Origin: Kitasatospora paranensis
GTDB lineage: Bacteria > Actinomycetota > Actinomycetes > Streptomycetales > Streptomycetaceae
Assembly: GCF_039544005.1 (NCBI RefSeq)
Contig: NZ_BAABKV010000001.1
Location: 3,286,001 to 3,350,000, forward strand
Direction of reading: 5' to 3'
DNA length: 64,000 nt
In this document: one piece after another, positions 18,718-27,865 of the stretch
Layout of the letters: every line of letters begins with the position of its first letter
How positions within the stretch are numbered: the stretch's first letter is position 1
The notes under the pieces: model-generated
The model's database searches: none
What the model was told of the DNA's origin: nothing
Seen by the model: the letters and a program-made list of their open reading frames with translations, nothing else
Translations under genes and position numbers: made by a program

Positions 18718-19788
18718 ATGAGCTCCGAGCCCCGCGCCCCGTTCCGCGTCGGCCTGATCGGCTACGGCCTGGCCGGCTCCGCCTTCCACGCCCCGCTGAT
18801 CGCCACCACCCCAGGACTGCAGCTGGCCGCGGTGGTCACCGCCAACCCGGACCGCCGCGACCAGCTGCGCCGAGCACACCCCGGCGCCCAGCCCCTCGAC
18901 ACCCCCGAGCAGCTCCTGGACAGTGCCGACGACCTGGACCTCGTCGTCGTCGCCTCCCCCAACCGCACGCACGTCCCGCTCGCGAAGGCCGCGATCGAGG
19001 CCGGCCTCGCCGTCGTCGTCGACAAGCCGCTGGCCGGCACCGCCGCCGAGGCGGCCGCACTGTGCGACCTCGCCGAACGCTCCGGAACCCTGCTGTCCGT
19101 CTTCCAGAACCGGCGCTGGGACGGCGACTTCCTCACCGCCCGCCGCCTCGTCGAGGGCGGCGCCCTCGGCCGGGTGCACCGCTTCGAGTCCCGGTTCGAA
19201 CGGTTCCGTCCCAAGCCGAAGGCGGGCTGGCGCGAGCTCGCCGACCCCGCCGAGATCGGCGGCACGCTGTACGACCTCGGCAGCCACCTCGTCGACCAGG
19301 CCCTCACCCTCTTCGGCCCCGCCGAGACCGTGTACGCGGAGATCGAGACCCTCCGGGACGGCGCGGCCGTCGACGACGACGCTTTCATCGCCCTCGCCCA
19401 TGAGTCCGGCGTCCGCTCCCACCTGTGGACCAGCGCCCTCGCCCCGCTCGGCGGCCCACGCCTGCGCGTCCTCGGCGACACCGCGGGCTACGTCAAATTC
19501 GGGATGGACCCGCAGGAGGAGGACCTCAGGGCGGGCCGCCGCCCGGACGACGGCCGCCCCTGGGGCGCCGACGACCCGATCGCGTACGGCACCCTCGGCA
19601 CCGACGACGCCGCCGAGCGCACCCCCACCGAACCGGGCGACTACCCCGCCTTCTACGCAGGCATCGCCGCATCGCTCGCCACCGGCGCCCCGCCACCCGT
19701 CGACCCGCGCGACGCCGTCGCCACCCTCGCCGTCCTCGAAGCCGCCCGCGGCTCCGCCGCCACCGGCACCGTCGCCCGGATCGGCTGA
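18718..19788 (+). CDS. Gfo/Idh/MocA-family oxidoreductase
   Basis: NAD(P)-dependent sugar or inositol dehydrogenase-like enzyme, 356 residues. The N-terminal Rossmann motif is VGLIGYGLAGSAFHAPLI, followed by DLVVVASPNRTHVPLAKAA and the catalytic-type VVDKPLAGT (Lys of the EKP-like motif). The C-terminal substrate domain has EIGGTLYDLGSHLVDQAL with a conserved His. Closest general resemblance is to the YdgJ/scyllo-inositol group; the substrate is unknown. ATG 18718 has GGAGG 2-3 bp upstream within GTGGAGGC, which is close but the only good site. It converges on the mycosin gene across a strong hairpin. Confidence 0.9.
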   Translation: MSSEPRAPFRVGLIGYGLAGSAFHAPLIATTPGLQLAAVVTANPDRRDQLRRAHPGAQPLDTPEQLLDSADDLDLVVVASPNRTHVPLAKAAIEAGLAVVVDKPLAGTAAEAAALCDLAERSGTLLSVFQNRRWDGDFLTARRLVEGGALGRVHRFESRFERFRPKPKAGWRELADPAEIGGTLYDLGSHLVDQALTLFGPAETVYAEIETLRDGAAVDDDAFIALAHESGVRSHLWTSALAPLGGPRLRVLGDTAGYVKFGMDPQEEDLRAGRRPDDGRPWGADDPIAYGTLGTDDAAERTPTEPGDYPAFYAGIAASLATGAPPPVDPRDAVATLAVLEAARGSAATGTVARIG

Positions 19789-19814
19789 CCCACCGGACAC
19801 CCCGCAGAACGCCA

Positions 19815-19846
19815 AGGGGCCGACCACGCGAACGCGGTCGGCCCCT
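19815..19846. terminator. Bidirectional terminator hairpin
   Basis: AGGGGCCGAC pairs with GTCGGCCCCT, with an inner CGCG/CGCG stem around an AA loop. It lies between the convergent Gfo/Idh/MocA gene and the mycosin gene and probably ends both transcripts. Confidence 0.8.
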
Positions 19847-19861
19847 CGGAGTGGTTGCTGG

Positions 19862-21325
19862 TCAGCGGGCGTACGGGTTGTTGCCGCCCGACTGCGGCGG
19901 CGTCCCCTGCGGCGGCTGGGGCGGGAACCCGCCCTGGACCGGCGGCTGCTGACCGTACGGAGGCTGCTGGCCATAGGGCGCCTGCGGCTGCCCGTAGGCC
20001 TGCTGGGGCGGCTGCTGACCGGGGAAGCCGCCCGGGTACGGCTGCTGCTGCGGCGCTCCCGGGTATCCGCCGGGAACGGCACCGGCGACGGGCGCCGGCG
20101 AGGCCGAACGGTTGCGCCGCGAGACCAGCACGATCACGATCACGGCCACCACGACGAGCACACCGACGCCACCGAGGATCAGCCCCATGCTCGACCCGCC
20201 CCCGGAGGAGGACGACCCCGCCGCCGGCTGCGACCCGGTGGGCGGAACCGCCTGCGAGGGAGTCTGCCCGCCAGTGCCGGTGGTGGGCGTGGCCGCACTC
20301 GACGGCGCCGCCGCCTGAGCCAGGGGAAAGACGTCCGCCGGGCCCGGGTCCCCGGGAGTCGTCAGCGCGATTCGCGGACGGACGGCGCCGTAGCCGACGA
20401 AGTCGCTGCGCTCCTGAGGACTGCTGGCGGTGTTGATCAGGACGCGCAGGACCTGATTGTTGGTCCAGTCCGGGTGCAGGGACCAGAGCAGAGCAGCGGA
20501 GGCGGAAGCCAGCGCAGAGGAATCCGACGTGCCGTGCGTCTTGCAGTAGCCTGAAGGACCTGTGCACGCGGTGTAGATGTCCACTCCAGGTGCTGACAGC
20601 GCAACCTGGGAACCGTGCTCGGACTCTGCCGTGGCCTTGCCGTCCCGCCCGGTGGCCGCCACACCGACGACTCCCGGCATGCCTGCTGGATAGTCGAGCT
20701 CATTACCCGAGTCTCCGCTGTTGCCTACCGCTGCGAAGACCAGACTGCCTCGCGAGTTGGCATGATCGACAGCCGACTTCAGGCCGTCGACCTCCGCTTT
20801 GCTCAGTCCGCGCGCATTGATGCCCTGGGAGAGATTGATGATCTTCGCTCCCCGATCGGCAGCAAGAGCAATGGCTCGATTCATCTGCTCGATATAGGTC
20901 GCCCCGTCAGCCCTGGTGTTGATCTTTATTGGGAAGATCTTGACCCCGGGAGCCAACCCAAAAGCTCCCTTGCCACCAAGCCCCTTGCCGGTTCCGGCGA
21001 TCTCGGTCGAGATACCTGTCCCGTGCCCCACAGGATCGGTGGTCACTCCGCCAGTCAGACCGCTGAGGTCCTCACCTGCGAGCACCTGTCCCTGAAGGTC
21101 CGGCACATCGGACTTGACCCCACTGTCGATGACGGCCACTGTGATCCCGGCCCCTGTGGTCGTCTGCCACATATCGGGAGCATGCATGGCATCCAAATGC
21201 CACTGCTGCTCACGAATGGAGTCAACGCCGAAGGCCGGTGCAGCAGATACACCGACACCTACAACCACCGTCGCCAGCAACGCCGCGAACCGCCGCCCCC
21301 GTACTCCCGTGCCCGTTCGCCGCAT
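19862..21325 (-). CDS. mycP: Type VII secretion-associated mycosin (S8 serine protease), cassette 1
   Basis: Membrane-anchored subtilisin of the mycosin family, which processes or stabilises type VII secretion components outside the membrane. 487 residues from ATG 21325 (GGGAG upstream); GTG 21340 is an alternative. A signal sequence covers residues 11-33. The mycosin start DSIREQQWHLDAMHA follows. The triad is Asp67 (VAVIDSGV), His101 (GHGTG) and Ser267 (GTSDSS, where most subtilisins have GTSxAxP). A Ser/Gly/Pro linker leads to a single helix at about 380-401 and then an unusually long cytoplasmic tail rich in Pro, Gly and Gln. It is last in a three-gene run with 21415-22998 and 23033-23637. 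Its internal codons are less GC-biased than the neighbours. Confidence 0.93.
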   Translation of the reverse strand: MRRTGTGVRGRRFAALLATVVVGVGVSAAPAFGVDSIREQQWHLDAMHAPDMWQTTTGAGITVAVIDSGVKSDVPDLQGQVLAGEDLSGLTGGVTTDPVGHGTGISTEIAGTGKGLGGKGAFGLAPGVKIFPIKINTRADGATYIEQMNRAIALAADRGAKIINLSQGINARGLSKAEVDGLKSAVDHANSRGSLVFAAVGNSGDSGNELDYPAGMPGVVGVAATGRDGKATAESEHGSQVALSAPGVDIYTACTGPSGYCKTHGTSDSSALASASAALLWSLHPDWTNNQVLRVLINTASSPQERSDFVGYGAVRPRIALTTPGDPGPADVFPLAQAAAPSSAATPTTGTGGQTPSQAVPPTGSQPAAGSSSSGGGSSMGLILGGVGVLVVVAVIVIVLVSRRNRSASPAPVAGAVPGGYPGAPQQQPYPGGFPGQQPPQQAYGQPQAPYGQQPPYGQQPPVQGGFPPQPPQGTPPQSGGNNPYAR

Positions 21326-21414
21326 CACACTCTCCCTCACCTCGGCGTTGTTCCCATTACACAGACGTGCCCGGCCACGGGTGCGTTCCTGTGGCCGGGC
21401 AATCGACCTGAGTC

Positions 21415-22998
21415 CTACTCAATCACGCCCGGGTTGACCTGCCCCGTACCGGATGTCCAGGTGTCCTCGTCCTCGACCAGGTAGTCGGGGCGGTTGCGGT
21501 TGTTCTTGTCCTTCTTTCCGGCCGCGCCGCCGTGGGCGCCGCCCATGCCACCCTGCCCCGAGCGTCCGTCGGCACCGCGTTCGGCACGGCCGCGCAGACC
21601 GGTACCGCCCTGGGTGAACTCGCCACCCGCTGCAGGACCACGGCGCCCGCCGACCGCTCCTCCGGAGCGACCGACCAGGCCACCACCGGCGCGCGAGCCG
21701 CCGGCGCCGCCCTTGGCGCCGCCGCCCATGCCACCGAGATGCGGCATGTTGCCGGAACCCGGCGCACCGGCCTTGCCCGCCTGGCCTGCGGCCGTTCCCG
21801 CAGCACCGCCGGACCGACCGCCCGCTCCGGCAGCTCCACCGGAGCCCGTACCTCCGGATCGACCGGCGCCGCCGGCACTGGTGGTGCCACGGCCTCCACC
21901 GAGCCCACCGCCACCGCCGAGCCCACCGGGGAGGCCGCCGATCATGCCGCCTCCACCGCCGAGGCCACCGCCGCCGAGACCGCCGCCACCGCCACCGAGC
22001 GGCCCGCCACCGCCGAGGCCGCCACCGCCACCCGGGCCCGGCAGGGTCGCGCCGGGGCCGGACGGGTTAGGCAGGGTCGGGGACGTCGGCAGGTGGTCGA
22101 TGCCGGTGCTGGGCCCATGCCCACCAGGAACCGGAACAGGCGCCGGGACGGGCCCCGGGCTGACCGGCGCGGGATGCGTGGACGACGGCGGCGAGTAGTT
22201 CGGCGCCGACGGCGGGCTGTACGGCGTCGGGTTCGGCCGGTAGCTGCCGCTCCCGGCGGCCCCGCCGCCGGTACCGCCAGTGCCGCCACCGACCGACACG
22301 TCTTCGCTACCGTACTTTTCCCTAGCACCCGGCGGGGGCGGGAAGACCGGCGGCTGGGCCGAGCCGAGGCGGGAGACCGACTCGTCGTAGGACTGGCCCA
22401 GCTTGGTCATCTGCTGGACGGCGTCCTGGTGGGCCTGGGTGACGCGCTGCTGGGCAGCCTTGTACTCGCTCTCGGAGACCCAGTTGGGGTCGACCACGTC
22501 GGCGACCTTGTCGGCGCCCATGTAGCCGCCGAGCATGCCGACGGGGCCCGCGACGACGCCCAGGACGCCGCCGGCGACCTTGAGGGTCTTGTTCGGCTGG
22601 CCCTCGTAACGCTGGACGGTCTCGATGTCCGAGGTCGGGACCTCGGGCATGCCCGACTTGACCTCGCTGAGCGTCTCGCCCGCGGAGGCCATGTACTGAC
22701 CCGCGTTGCGCGAGTACGAGGCGAGGTCCATCGTCGACTGGGAGACCTTGCCGCCCCAGCCCTTGAAGCTGTCGGCGGCGTCACCCTGCCAGTCGAGCCC
22801 GCTCATGTGGGCGTGCAGGTCGTTGCTGATCTCGTCCATCTTCTGGGCGGCGAGCAGCAGTCGCTGGCCGACCTGCATGACGGCCACCGGGTCCGCCTGC
22901 TCGACCATGCCCACGAGTTCCTCGTGGCTGGTGTCGCCGAAGTTGGTGCATCCGATCGTCCCGTGGTTGATGCGGACGAAGCGCTTCTCTACGGCCAT
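21415..22998 (-). CDS. WxG/PPE-like type VII protein with Gly-rich body and conserved tail, cassette 1
   Basis: 527 residues, predicted type VII substrate or chaperoned partner. The N-terminal 200 residues are helical with a W-x-G turn at Trp70 (GLDWQGDAADSF), the hallmark of WXG100/PPE-like helical hairpins. A Pro-rich stretch (about 220-310) precedes a long Gly-rich body. The C-terminus is a charged, conserved tail: AGKKDK, then RPDYLVEDE, then TW and SG, ending VNPGVIE. The cassette 2 protein (62259-63617) has nearly the same tail although its Gly-rich body differs. Both also share an N-terminal NF..SH...MVE segment before the WxG turn. It sits 34 bp after the YxxxD gene and 89 bp before the mycosin. 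Function unknown. Confidence 0.8.
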   Translation of the reverse strand: MAVEKRFVRINHGTIGCTNFGDTSHEELVGMVEQADPVAVMQVGQRLLLAAQKMDEISNDLHAHMSGLDWQGDAADSFKGWGGKVSQSTMDLASYSRNAGQYMASAGETLSEVKSGMPEVPTSDIETVQRYEGQPNKTLKVAGGVLGVVAGPVGMLGGYMGADKVADVVDPNWVSESEYKAAQQRVTQAHQDAVQQMTKLGQSYDESVSRLGSAQPPVFPPPPGAREKYGSEDVSVGGGTGGTGGGAAGSGSYRPNPTPYSPPSAPNYSPPSSTHPAPVSPGPVPAPVPVPGGHGPSTGIDHLPTSPTLPNPSGPGATLPGPGGGGGLGGGGPLGGGGGGLGGGGLGGGGGMIGGLPGGLGGGGGLGGGRGTTSAGGAGRSGGTGSGGAAGAGGRSGGAAGTAAGQAGKAGAPGSGNMPHLGGMGGGAKGGAGGSRAGGGLVGRSGGAVGGRRGPAAGGEFTQGGTGLRGRAERGADGRSGQGGMGGAHGGAAGKKDKNNRNRPDYLVEDEDTWTSGTGQVNPGVIE

Positions 22999-23032
22999 TG
23001 TTCGTTCCCCCTCTCCGAAGCCGGAGTGATCA

Positions 23033-23637
23033 TCAGTAGCTGGTCTGCTGCGAGGTGCTGCCCGCGGCCGGCGCCGGGTTCGACGCCGTGTACGCCACCG
23101 GCTGGGCGTAGGAGCCGCCGCCGGCGGCCTGGGAGCGCACCGATCCGGCCGGGGGCTGGCTCGCCTGGTCCCCTGCCTGGTTGAGGATCGTCTGGAACTT
23201 GGTGCGCTGCTCCTCGTCGGCGTTGTCGTAGCCCTTGGCCGCCATGTCGATGCTGGCGCTCATCGCCTCGATCTGGAGGAGAGCGTCTTGGACAGCTGTT
23301 CGAGATTGGCGTGCACGGTGTTGTACGCGCTGAGCAGGTCGCCTGCCTGGCCGAAGTTCTGGCCGAGCTGCCAGGACTGCAGCTGCTGCTGGGAGACCTG
23401 GCCGTGGCTCGCGGGCGAGCCGTCGAGGTCGGCGAGCAGTGCGTCGACCTTGTTCTTGAACGTCTGCAGGTTCTCGACCTCGACCTTGACGGCCTGCGCG
23501 CCGACCTGCCCGGTGAGCGCCTGGGACTGCGCGACCATCGCCGCGGTCTGCGCCGCCGTCACCGTGGAGACGACGTTGTAGAAGATGCCGGACGTCCCGC
23601 CGCCACCACCGCCGCCACCGGCTGCTGCCTCGTTCAC
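23033..23637 (-). CDS. Small helical type VII protein with YxxxD signal, cassette 1, one frame break
   Basis: About 201 residues, first gene of cassette 1. After a Gly tract (residues 7-14) the protein is helical, with SWQLGQNFGQAG around residue 88 and a second helix LEQLSKTL...IEAMSAS. It ends the helix with GYDNAD, which fits the YxxxD/E export signal of EsxB/PE-type type VII substrates (Tyr137, Asp141). A disordered Gln/Ala/Pro tail follows. The frame breaks near 23278-23283; one extra base (GGAGGAG for GGAGA on the plus strand) joins both halves. The GTG 23637 start is preceded by GGGGGAGG about 6 bp upstream. Partnership with the WxG protein is inferred from gene order. Confidence 0.72.
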
Positions 23638-23969
23638 AGTCGATCAACCTCCCCCGTGCACGACCGGCCCGCCGCGGCCCGCCGTGTCTCCACTACTCAT
23701 CTCCCGTACCCCGCGGACGGGGCATTCCTGCGTATGCGGCCGGTCGCGCCGCCGACCGACGACAGCAACCGCCACCCGTAACATAGCGCCCATCGCCGAC
23801 TGCCCGTCAGGGGCCCTCCGTCGAGGGGCCGGTATCGGTACGTACCTGTCACCTCGCACACACAACAACGGGCCCTCCCGGAGGCTTCCCCGGACGCCTC
23901 CCGGTCACTTCTCCGGTCACGTACCATCGATGGCGACAGACCGTTGGCACGCCCGAGGAGGCCGAGAGC
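23638..23969. other. Divergent promoter region, cassette 1 / DUF6412-like gene
   Basis: No gene. On the minus strand TGACGG (complement of 23804-23809) and TATGTT (complement of 23780-23785), 18 bp apart, make a plausible vegetative promoter with a leader of about 135 nt for the type VII cassette. On the plus strand TACCAT at 23922-23927 may serve the DUF6412-like gene. Confidence 0.45.
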
Positions 23970-24266
23970 ATGTCCGTGACCGCACTGCTGCTCGCCCTCG
24001 TCCGGCTGCTGACCGGGGACCTGCTGCTCGGTCCCGGGGCACTGACCACCGTTGCCGCGGCGGCCGCCCTGGTCCTCGTCGCGGGCGCCGTGGCGGGCAC
24101 GCTCGCCGCCGCACGGCTGCTCGGGGCACGCGCTCCGGCCGCCGTCCGGGACGGTGTGCTGCGCAGGCAGGCGTTCGGTACGGCCTTCCTCCCGCAGCGG
24201 GATCCGGACGCCCGGGGCCGCCGGCGTCCCAGGGCGCCCGGGGCGGCCCCGGCGGCCGCCGCGTAG
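23970..24266 (+). CDS. Small membrane protein, DUF6412-like
   Basis: 98 residues: an N-terminal hydrophobic region of about 50 residues that can form two helices (LLLALVRLLTGDLLLGPGAL, then VAAAAALVLVAGAVAGTLAA), then a basic Pro/Arg/Ala-rich tail with RQAFGTAFLPQRDPDARGR. Proteins of this shape stand directly before a second YidC gene in Streptomyces, as here, which suggests a shared membrane-insertion job, but no function is established. ATG 23970 has GAGGAG 9 bp upstream. Confidence 0.75.
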   Translation: MSVTALLLALVRLLTGDLLLGPGALTTVAAAAALVLVAGAVAGTLAAARLLGARAPAAVRDGVLRRQAFGTAFLPQRDPDARGRRRPRAPGAAPAAAA

Positions 24267-24440
24267 CGACGCGCACGCACCCGTCCCGACCTTCCCCCGC
24301 CCGGCCGCCGGCCCGTGCTGCTGCACGCGCCCCGGCGCCTGCCGCCGGGTGGGCCAGGGACGCCCCGTCCGCGCTCGTCCACGCCCGGCCGCCCTTCGCC
24401 GTCCACCGTTTCGACGAGGCCCCGGAGGGTCCGCTCCCCC

Positions 24441-25183
24441 ATGTCCCTGTTCGCCGTGCTCGACCCTGCCGTCCGCCTGGCCCACGACGCGGTCTCCGCG
24501 CTCGCCCAGGCCGTCCCCACCGCGCTCGCCGTGGTCCTGTTCACCGTGGCCGTCCGGCTGGCCCTGCATCCGCTGGCCCGGGCGGCGGCCCGCGGGGAGA
24601 AGGCCCGGCTGCGGCTGGCCCCACGCGTCGCGGAGCTCCAGCGCACCCACAAGGGCCGCCCGGAGAAGCTCCGGGCGGCGCTCGCCGAGCTGTACCGGGC
24701 CGAGCGGACCTCGCCGCTGGCCGGGATCCTGCCGATGCTGGTGCAGATCCCGTTCTTCTCGGTGATGTACCGGCTCTTCACCACCCCGAACGATCTGCTC
24801 GGCCACACCCTGGCCGGAGTCCCGCTCGGGCTGCACGTCGGCGACGCGCACGGGCCGGCGCAGCTCGTGGTCTTCGCGGGGCTGTACGCGGCGCTGGCCG
24901 CGGTCGGCTACGCCGGCTTCCGGCGGGCGCGCCGGGCTGCCGCCGGCGGCAGCCCGGCACCGTCCGCGGGCTCCGCCCCCGCCGGGGCACCCGTCCGGGT
25001 GCCGGGGGCGCGCTGCTGCCGTACCTGTCGTTCGGCACGGTGCTGTTCGCGGCATTCGTCCCGCTCGCGGCGGGCCTCTACCTGCTCACCACCACCGCCT
25101 GGACGGCGGCCGAGCGGGCCTGGCTGCACCGGGAGACGCCGGGCGGCGCCGCCCCGGTGCGGCCGGTCGCCACGACCGCCTGA
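24441..25183 (+). CDS. YidC/Oxa1-family membrane insertase, one frame break
   Basis: Short YidC-type insertase of about 247 residues that helps proteins enter the cytoplasmic membrane. Visible are the conserved first helix and cytoplasmic loop (VRLALHPLARAAARGEKARL, ELQRTHKGRPEKL), the core PLAGILPMLVQIPFFSVMYRLF, and the last helices LLPYLSFGTVLFAAFVPLAAGLYLL. It lacks a long periplasmic domain and is probably a secondary paralogue of the essential YidC near the origin. The frame breaks after VRVPG; one G restored in the run at 25004-25008 rejoins it. ATG 24441 has GGAGGG upstream. It forms a pair with the DUF6412-like gene. Confidence 0.88.
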
Positions 25184-25258
25184 CCACCGCCGCCTGACCC
25201 CCGCCGCCTGACCCATAACGGCGCGGGCGGCGGGAGCGGCAGCAGTCGGCAGCAGCGG

Positions 25259-26305
25259 TCAGCGGCCCGGCCAGGCGGCGAGGTACGCGTCGATCTCGCC
25301 GTCGAGCCGGGTCTTGCCGGCCGGGTCCAGGAAGGACGCCTCGACGGCGTTCTTCGCCAGCGCGGCGACGCCGGTCTCGTCCAGGCCGAGCAGGCGGGCG
25401 GCGACGGCGTACTCGGTGTTGAGATCGGTGCCGAACATCGGCGGGTCGTCGCTGTTGACGGTGACCAGCAGCCCCGCGTCGACCATCTGCCGGATCGGGT
25501 GGTCCTCCATCCGCTCGACGGCGCGGGTCGCGATGTTGGAGGTGGGGCAGACCTCCAGCGGGATGCGGTGCTCGCCGAGGTGGTCGAGCAGCGCCGGGTC
25601 CTTGACCGCCTGGGTGCCGTGGCCGATCCGTTCGGCGCCGAGGACCCGCAGCGCGTCCCAGACGGTCTCGGGGCCGGTGGTCTCACCGGCGTGCGGGACG
25701 CTGCGCAGGCCGACGGCGCGGGCCCGGTCGAAGTAGGGCTTGAACTGGGGGCGGGGCACGCCGATCTCCGGGCCGCCGAGGCCGAAGCTGACCAGGCCCT
25801 CGGGGGCCAGGTCGACGGCGAGGCGGGCGGTCTCCTCGGCGGCTTCGAGGCCGGCCTCGCCGGGGATGTCGAAGCACCAGCGCAGGACGACGCCGAGTTC
25901 CTTCTCGGCGGCGTGCCGGGCGTCCTCGATGGCCTCCATGAACGCGCCGTCGGGGATGCCGCGGCGGGTCGACGAGTAGGGGGTGATGGTCAGCTCGGCG
26001 TAGCGGATCTGCTGGCGGGCCATGTCCTCGGCGACGCCGTAGGTGAGGGCCCGGACGTCCTCCGCGTCGCGGATCAGGTCGACGACGCTCAGGTACACCT
26101 CGATGAAGTGCGCGAAGTCGGTGAAGGTGAAGTACTCGGCGAGCGCGGCCGGGTCGGCCGGCACCTTGGTGCGGCCCTCGTGCCGGGCGGCCAGCTCGGC
26201 CACCACCCGGGGTGAGGCCGAGCCCACGTGGTGGACGTGCAGTTCCGCCTTCGGCATCCCGGCGATGAACGCCTCGATCCCGCTCTTGCCCGTGCCCTCA
26301 GCCAC
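25259..26305 (-). CDS. add: Adenosine deaminase
   Basis: Zinc-dependent amidohydrolase of 348 residues converting adenosine to inosine in purine salvage. The N-terminal metal pair is in ELHVHHVGSAS (His23, His25; the HVH-HVG form rather than the usual HLDG). Further sites are SVPHAGE (His and catalytic Glu), RIGHGTQ, EVCPTSN and VNSDDPPMF with the metal-binding Asp. The GTG 26305 start has GGGAG about 6 bp upstream. The HHVGSAS subgroup is common in actinobacteria; activity on other 6-aminopurines cannot be excluded. Confidence 0.92.
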   Translation of the reverse strand: MAEGTGKSGIEAFIAGMPKAELHVHHVGSASPRVVAELAARHEGRTKVPADPAALAEYFTFTDFAHFIEVYLSVVDLIRDAEDVRALTYGVAEDMARQQIRYAELTITPYSSTRRGIPDGAFMEAIEDARHAAEKELGVVLRWCFDIPGEAGLEAAEETARLAVDLAPEGLVSFGLGGPEIGVPRPQFKPYFDRARAVGLRSVPHAGETTGPETVWDALRVLGAERIGHGTQAVKDPALLDHLGEHRIPLEVCPTSNIATRAVERMEDHPIRQMVDAGLLVTVNSDDPPMFGTDLNTEYAVAARLLGLDETGVAALAKNAVEASFLDPAGKTRLDGEIDAYLAAWPGR

Positions 26306-26418
26306 CGCTACTCCCTTGTCAACTCGCGTAGACCTCGCATGCTATCCAAGCCGCTGGGCCGCGCCCGGGACGCCCGCGGGGCGGCTCGCCCCGCGCTGCG
26401 CCGCCGCGGCACCGGGGA

Positions 26419-27764
26419 TCACCCGCCCAGCGCCAGCGCGACGGTGTGGATCAGCAGTCCGGCGGCAGCGCCGACCACGGTGCCGTTGATCCGGATGAAC
26501 TGCAGGTCGCGGCCCACGTTGGCCTCGATCTTGCGCGAGGCGTCGTCGGCGTCCCAGCCTGCCACGGTGTCGGAGATCAGGGCGGTGATCTCCTCCCGGT
26601 AGGTGTCGACGACGTAGGCGGCGGCGTCCTGGAGCCAGCCGTCGGCCTTGGCCTGGAGGCGGGTGTCGGTGGCGAGGCGGGCCCCGAAGCTGCGCAGGCC
26701 GTCGCGCAGGCGGCGGCGCAGTTCGCTGTTCTCGTCCTCGGCGGCGCCGAGGACGAGGGTCCGCACGGCGGCCCAGGAGGAGGCGATGAGGTCCTGCACC
26801 TCCTGGCGCTGGAGCAGGTCGGCCTTGGCGCGCTCGACGCGGGCGATGGTCTCGGGGTCGTGCTGGAGCTCGGCGGCGAAGTCGGCGAGGAAGTTGTCGA
26901 CGGCGCCGCGGGCGGGGTGCTCGGGGTCGTCGCGGATGTCGGTGACGAAGCGCATCAGTTCCTTGTAGACGCGCTCGCCGACCTGGTGGTCGATGAACTT
27001 CGGGGTCCAGCCGGGGGTCTTCTGGGTGACCCGCTGGACGATGTCCTCGTGGTGCTCGGTGAGCCAGTGGTGGACCCGGACGGCGAGCAGGTCGACGACA
27101 CCGTGGTGGCCGCCGTCGGCGACGACCTTGCCGAGCAGCCGTCCGGCGGGCTCGGCGACGGGGTGGCGGCGGCGCGCCGGGTGACGGCTTCGGCGACGAC
27201 GGCCTGGACGTCCTCGTCGCGGAGCACGGCTATCACGCCGCGGAGGGCGGCCGCGGCCTCCCGGGTGACGCGTTCGGCGCTGCCGGGCGCGGCGAGCCAC
27301 TCGCCGAGCCGGCGGGCCACACCGATCGCGTCGAGCCGGGCGCGGACGACCGACGGGGAGAGGAAGTTGTCTCCGACGAAGTCGCCGAGCGACTTGCCGA
27401 AGACGTCCTTCTTGGTGGGGATGATCGCGGTGTGCGGGATGGGGAGGCCGAACGGCCGGCGGAAGAGGGCGGTGACGGCGAACCAGTCGGCGAGGGCGCC
27501 GACCATGCCGGCCTCGGCGGCCGCCGCGACGTAGCCGGCCCAGGCGCCCGCACCCGCCGCGTCCGCCCAGGTGGCCAGGGCGAACACGACGGTGGCGAAG
27601 GCCAGCAGGCCGGTCGCGATGGTCTTCATCCGCCGAACGCCCTGCCGCTTGCGTTCGTCGGCCTCGGTGAAGCTGACGCCGGTGCCGCGGGCGGGGCCGC
27701 CGGCCCCGCCCGGCGTGCCGCTCCGCGGTCCGGGGTCCGTCCCGGTGCTCTGTTCGACGCTCAC
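26419..27764 (-). CDS. DUF445 family membrane-associated protein, one frame break
   Basis: About 448 residues. DUF445 proteins (YjiN/YheB type) have an N-terminal hydrophobic segment, here MKTIATGLLAFATVVFALATW, the conserved MVGALADWFAVTALFRRPFGLPIPHTAIIP block with KKDVFGKSLG, a long helical middle and a C-terminal helix, here INGTVVGAAAGLLIHTVAL. The role is unknown; membrane-contact or envelope functions have been suggested. The frame breaks after TRRAAATP; one base restored in the run at 27160-27163 gives VAEPAGRLLGKVVADGG. GTG 27764 is the first start; the 45 residues before the membrane segment are Gly/Pro-rich and may be over-long. Confidence 0.88.
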
Positions 27765-27865
27765 CCGGACAGTCTGCCCCGCGGCGCCCGGCTGTCACGT
27801 GCCCCCCGCTGATCCCGTGTCGGGGCGTCCGGCGGGCACCCGGTGGGCGGACGGCCGGGTGGGGG

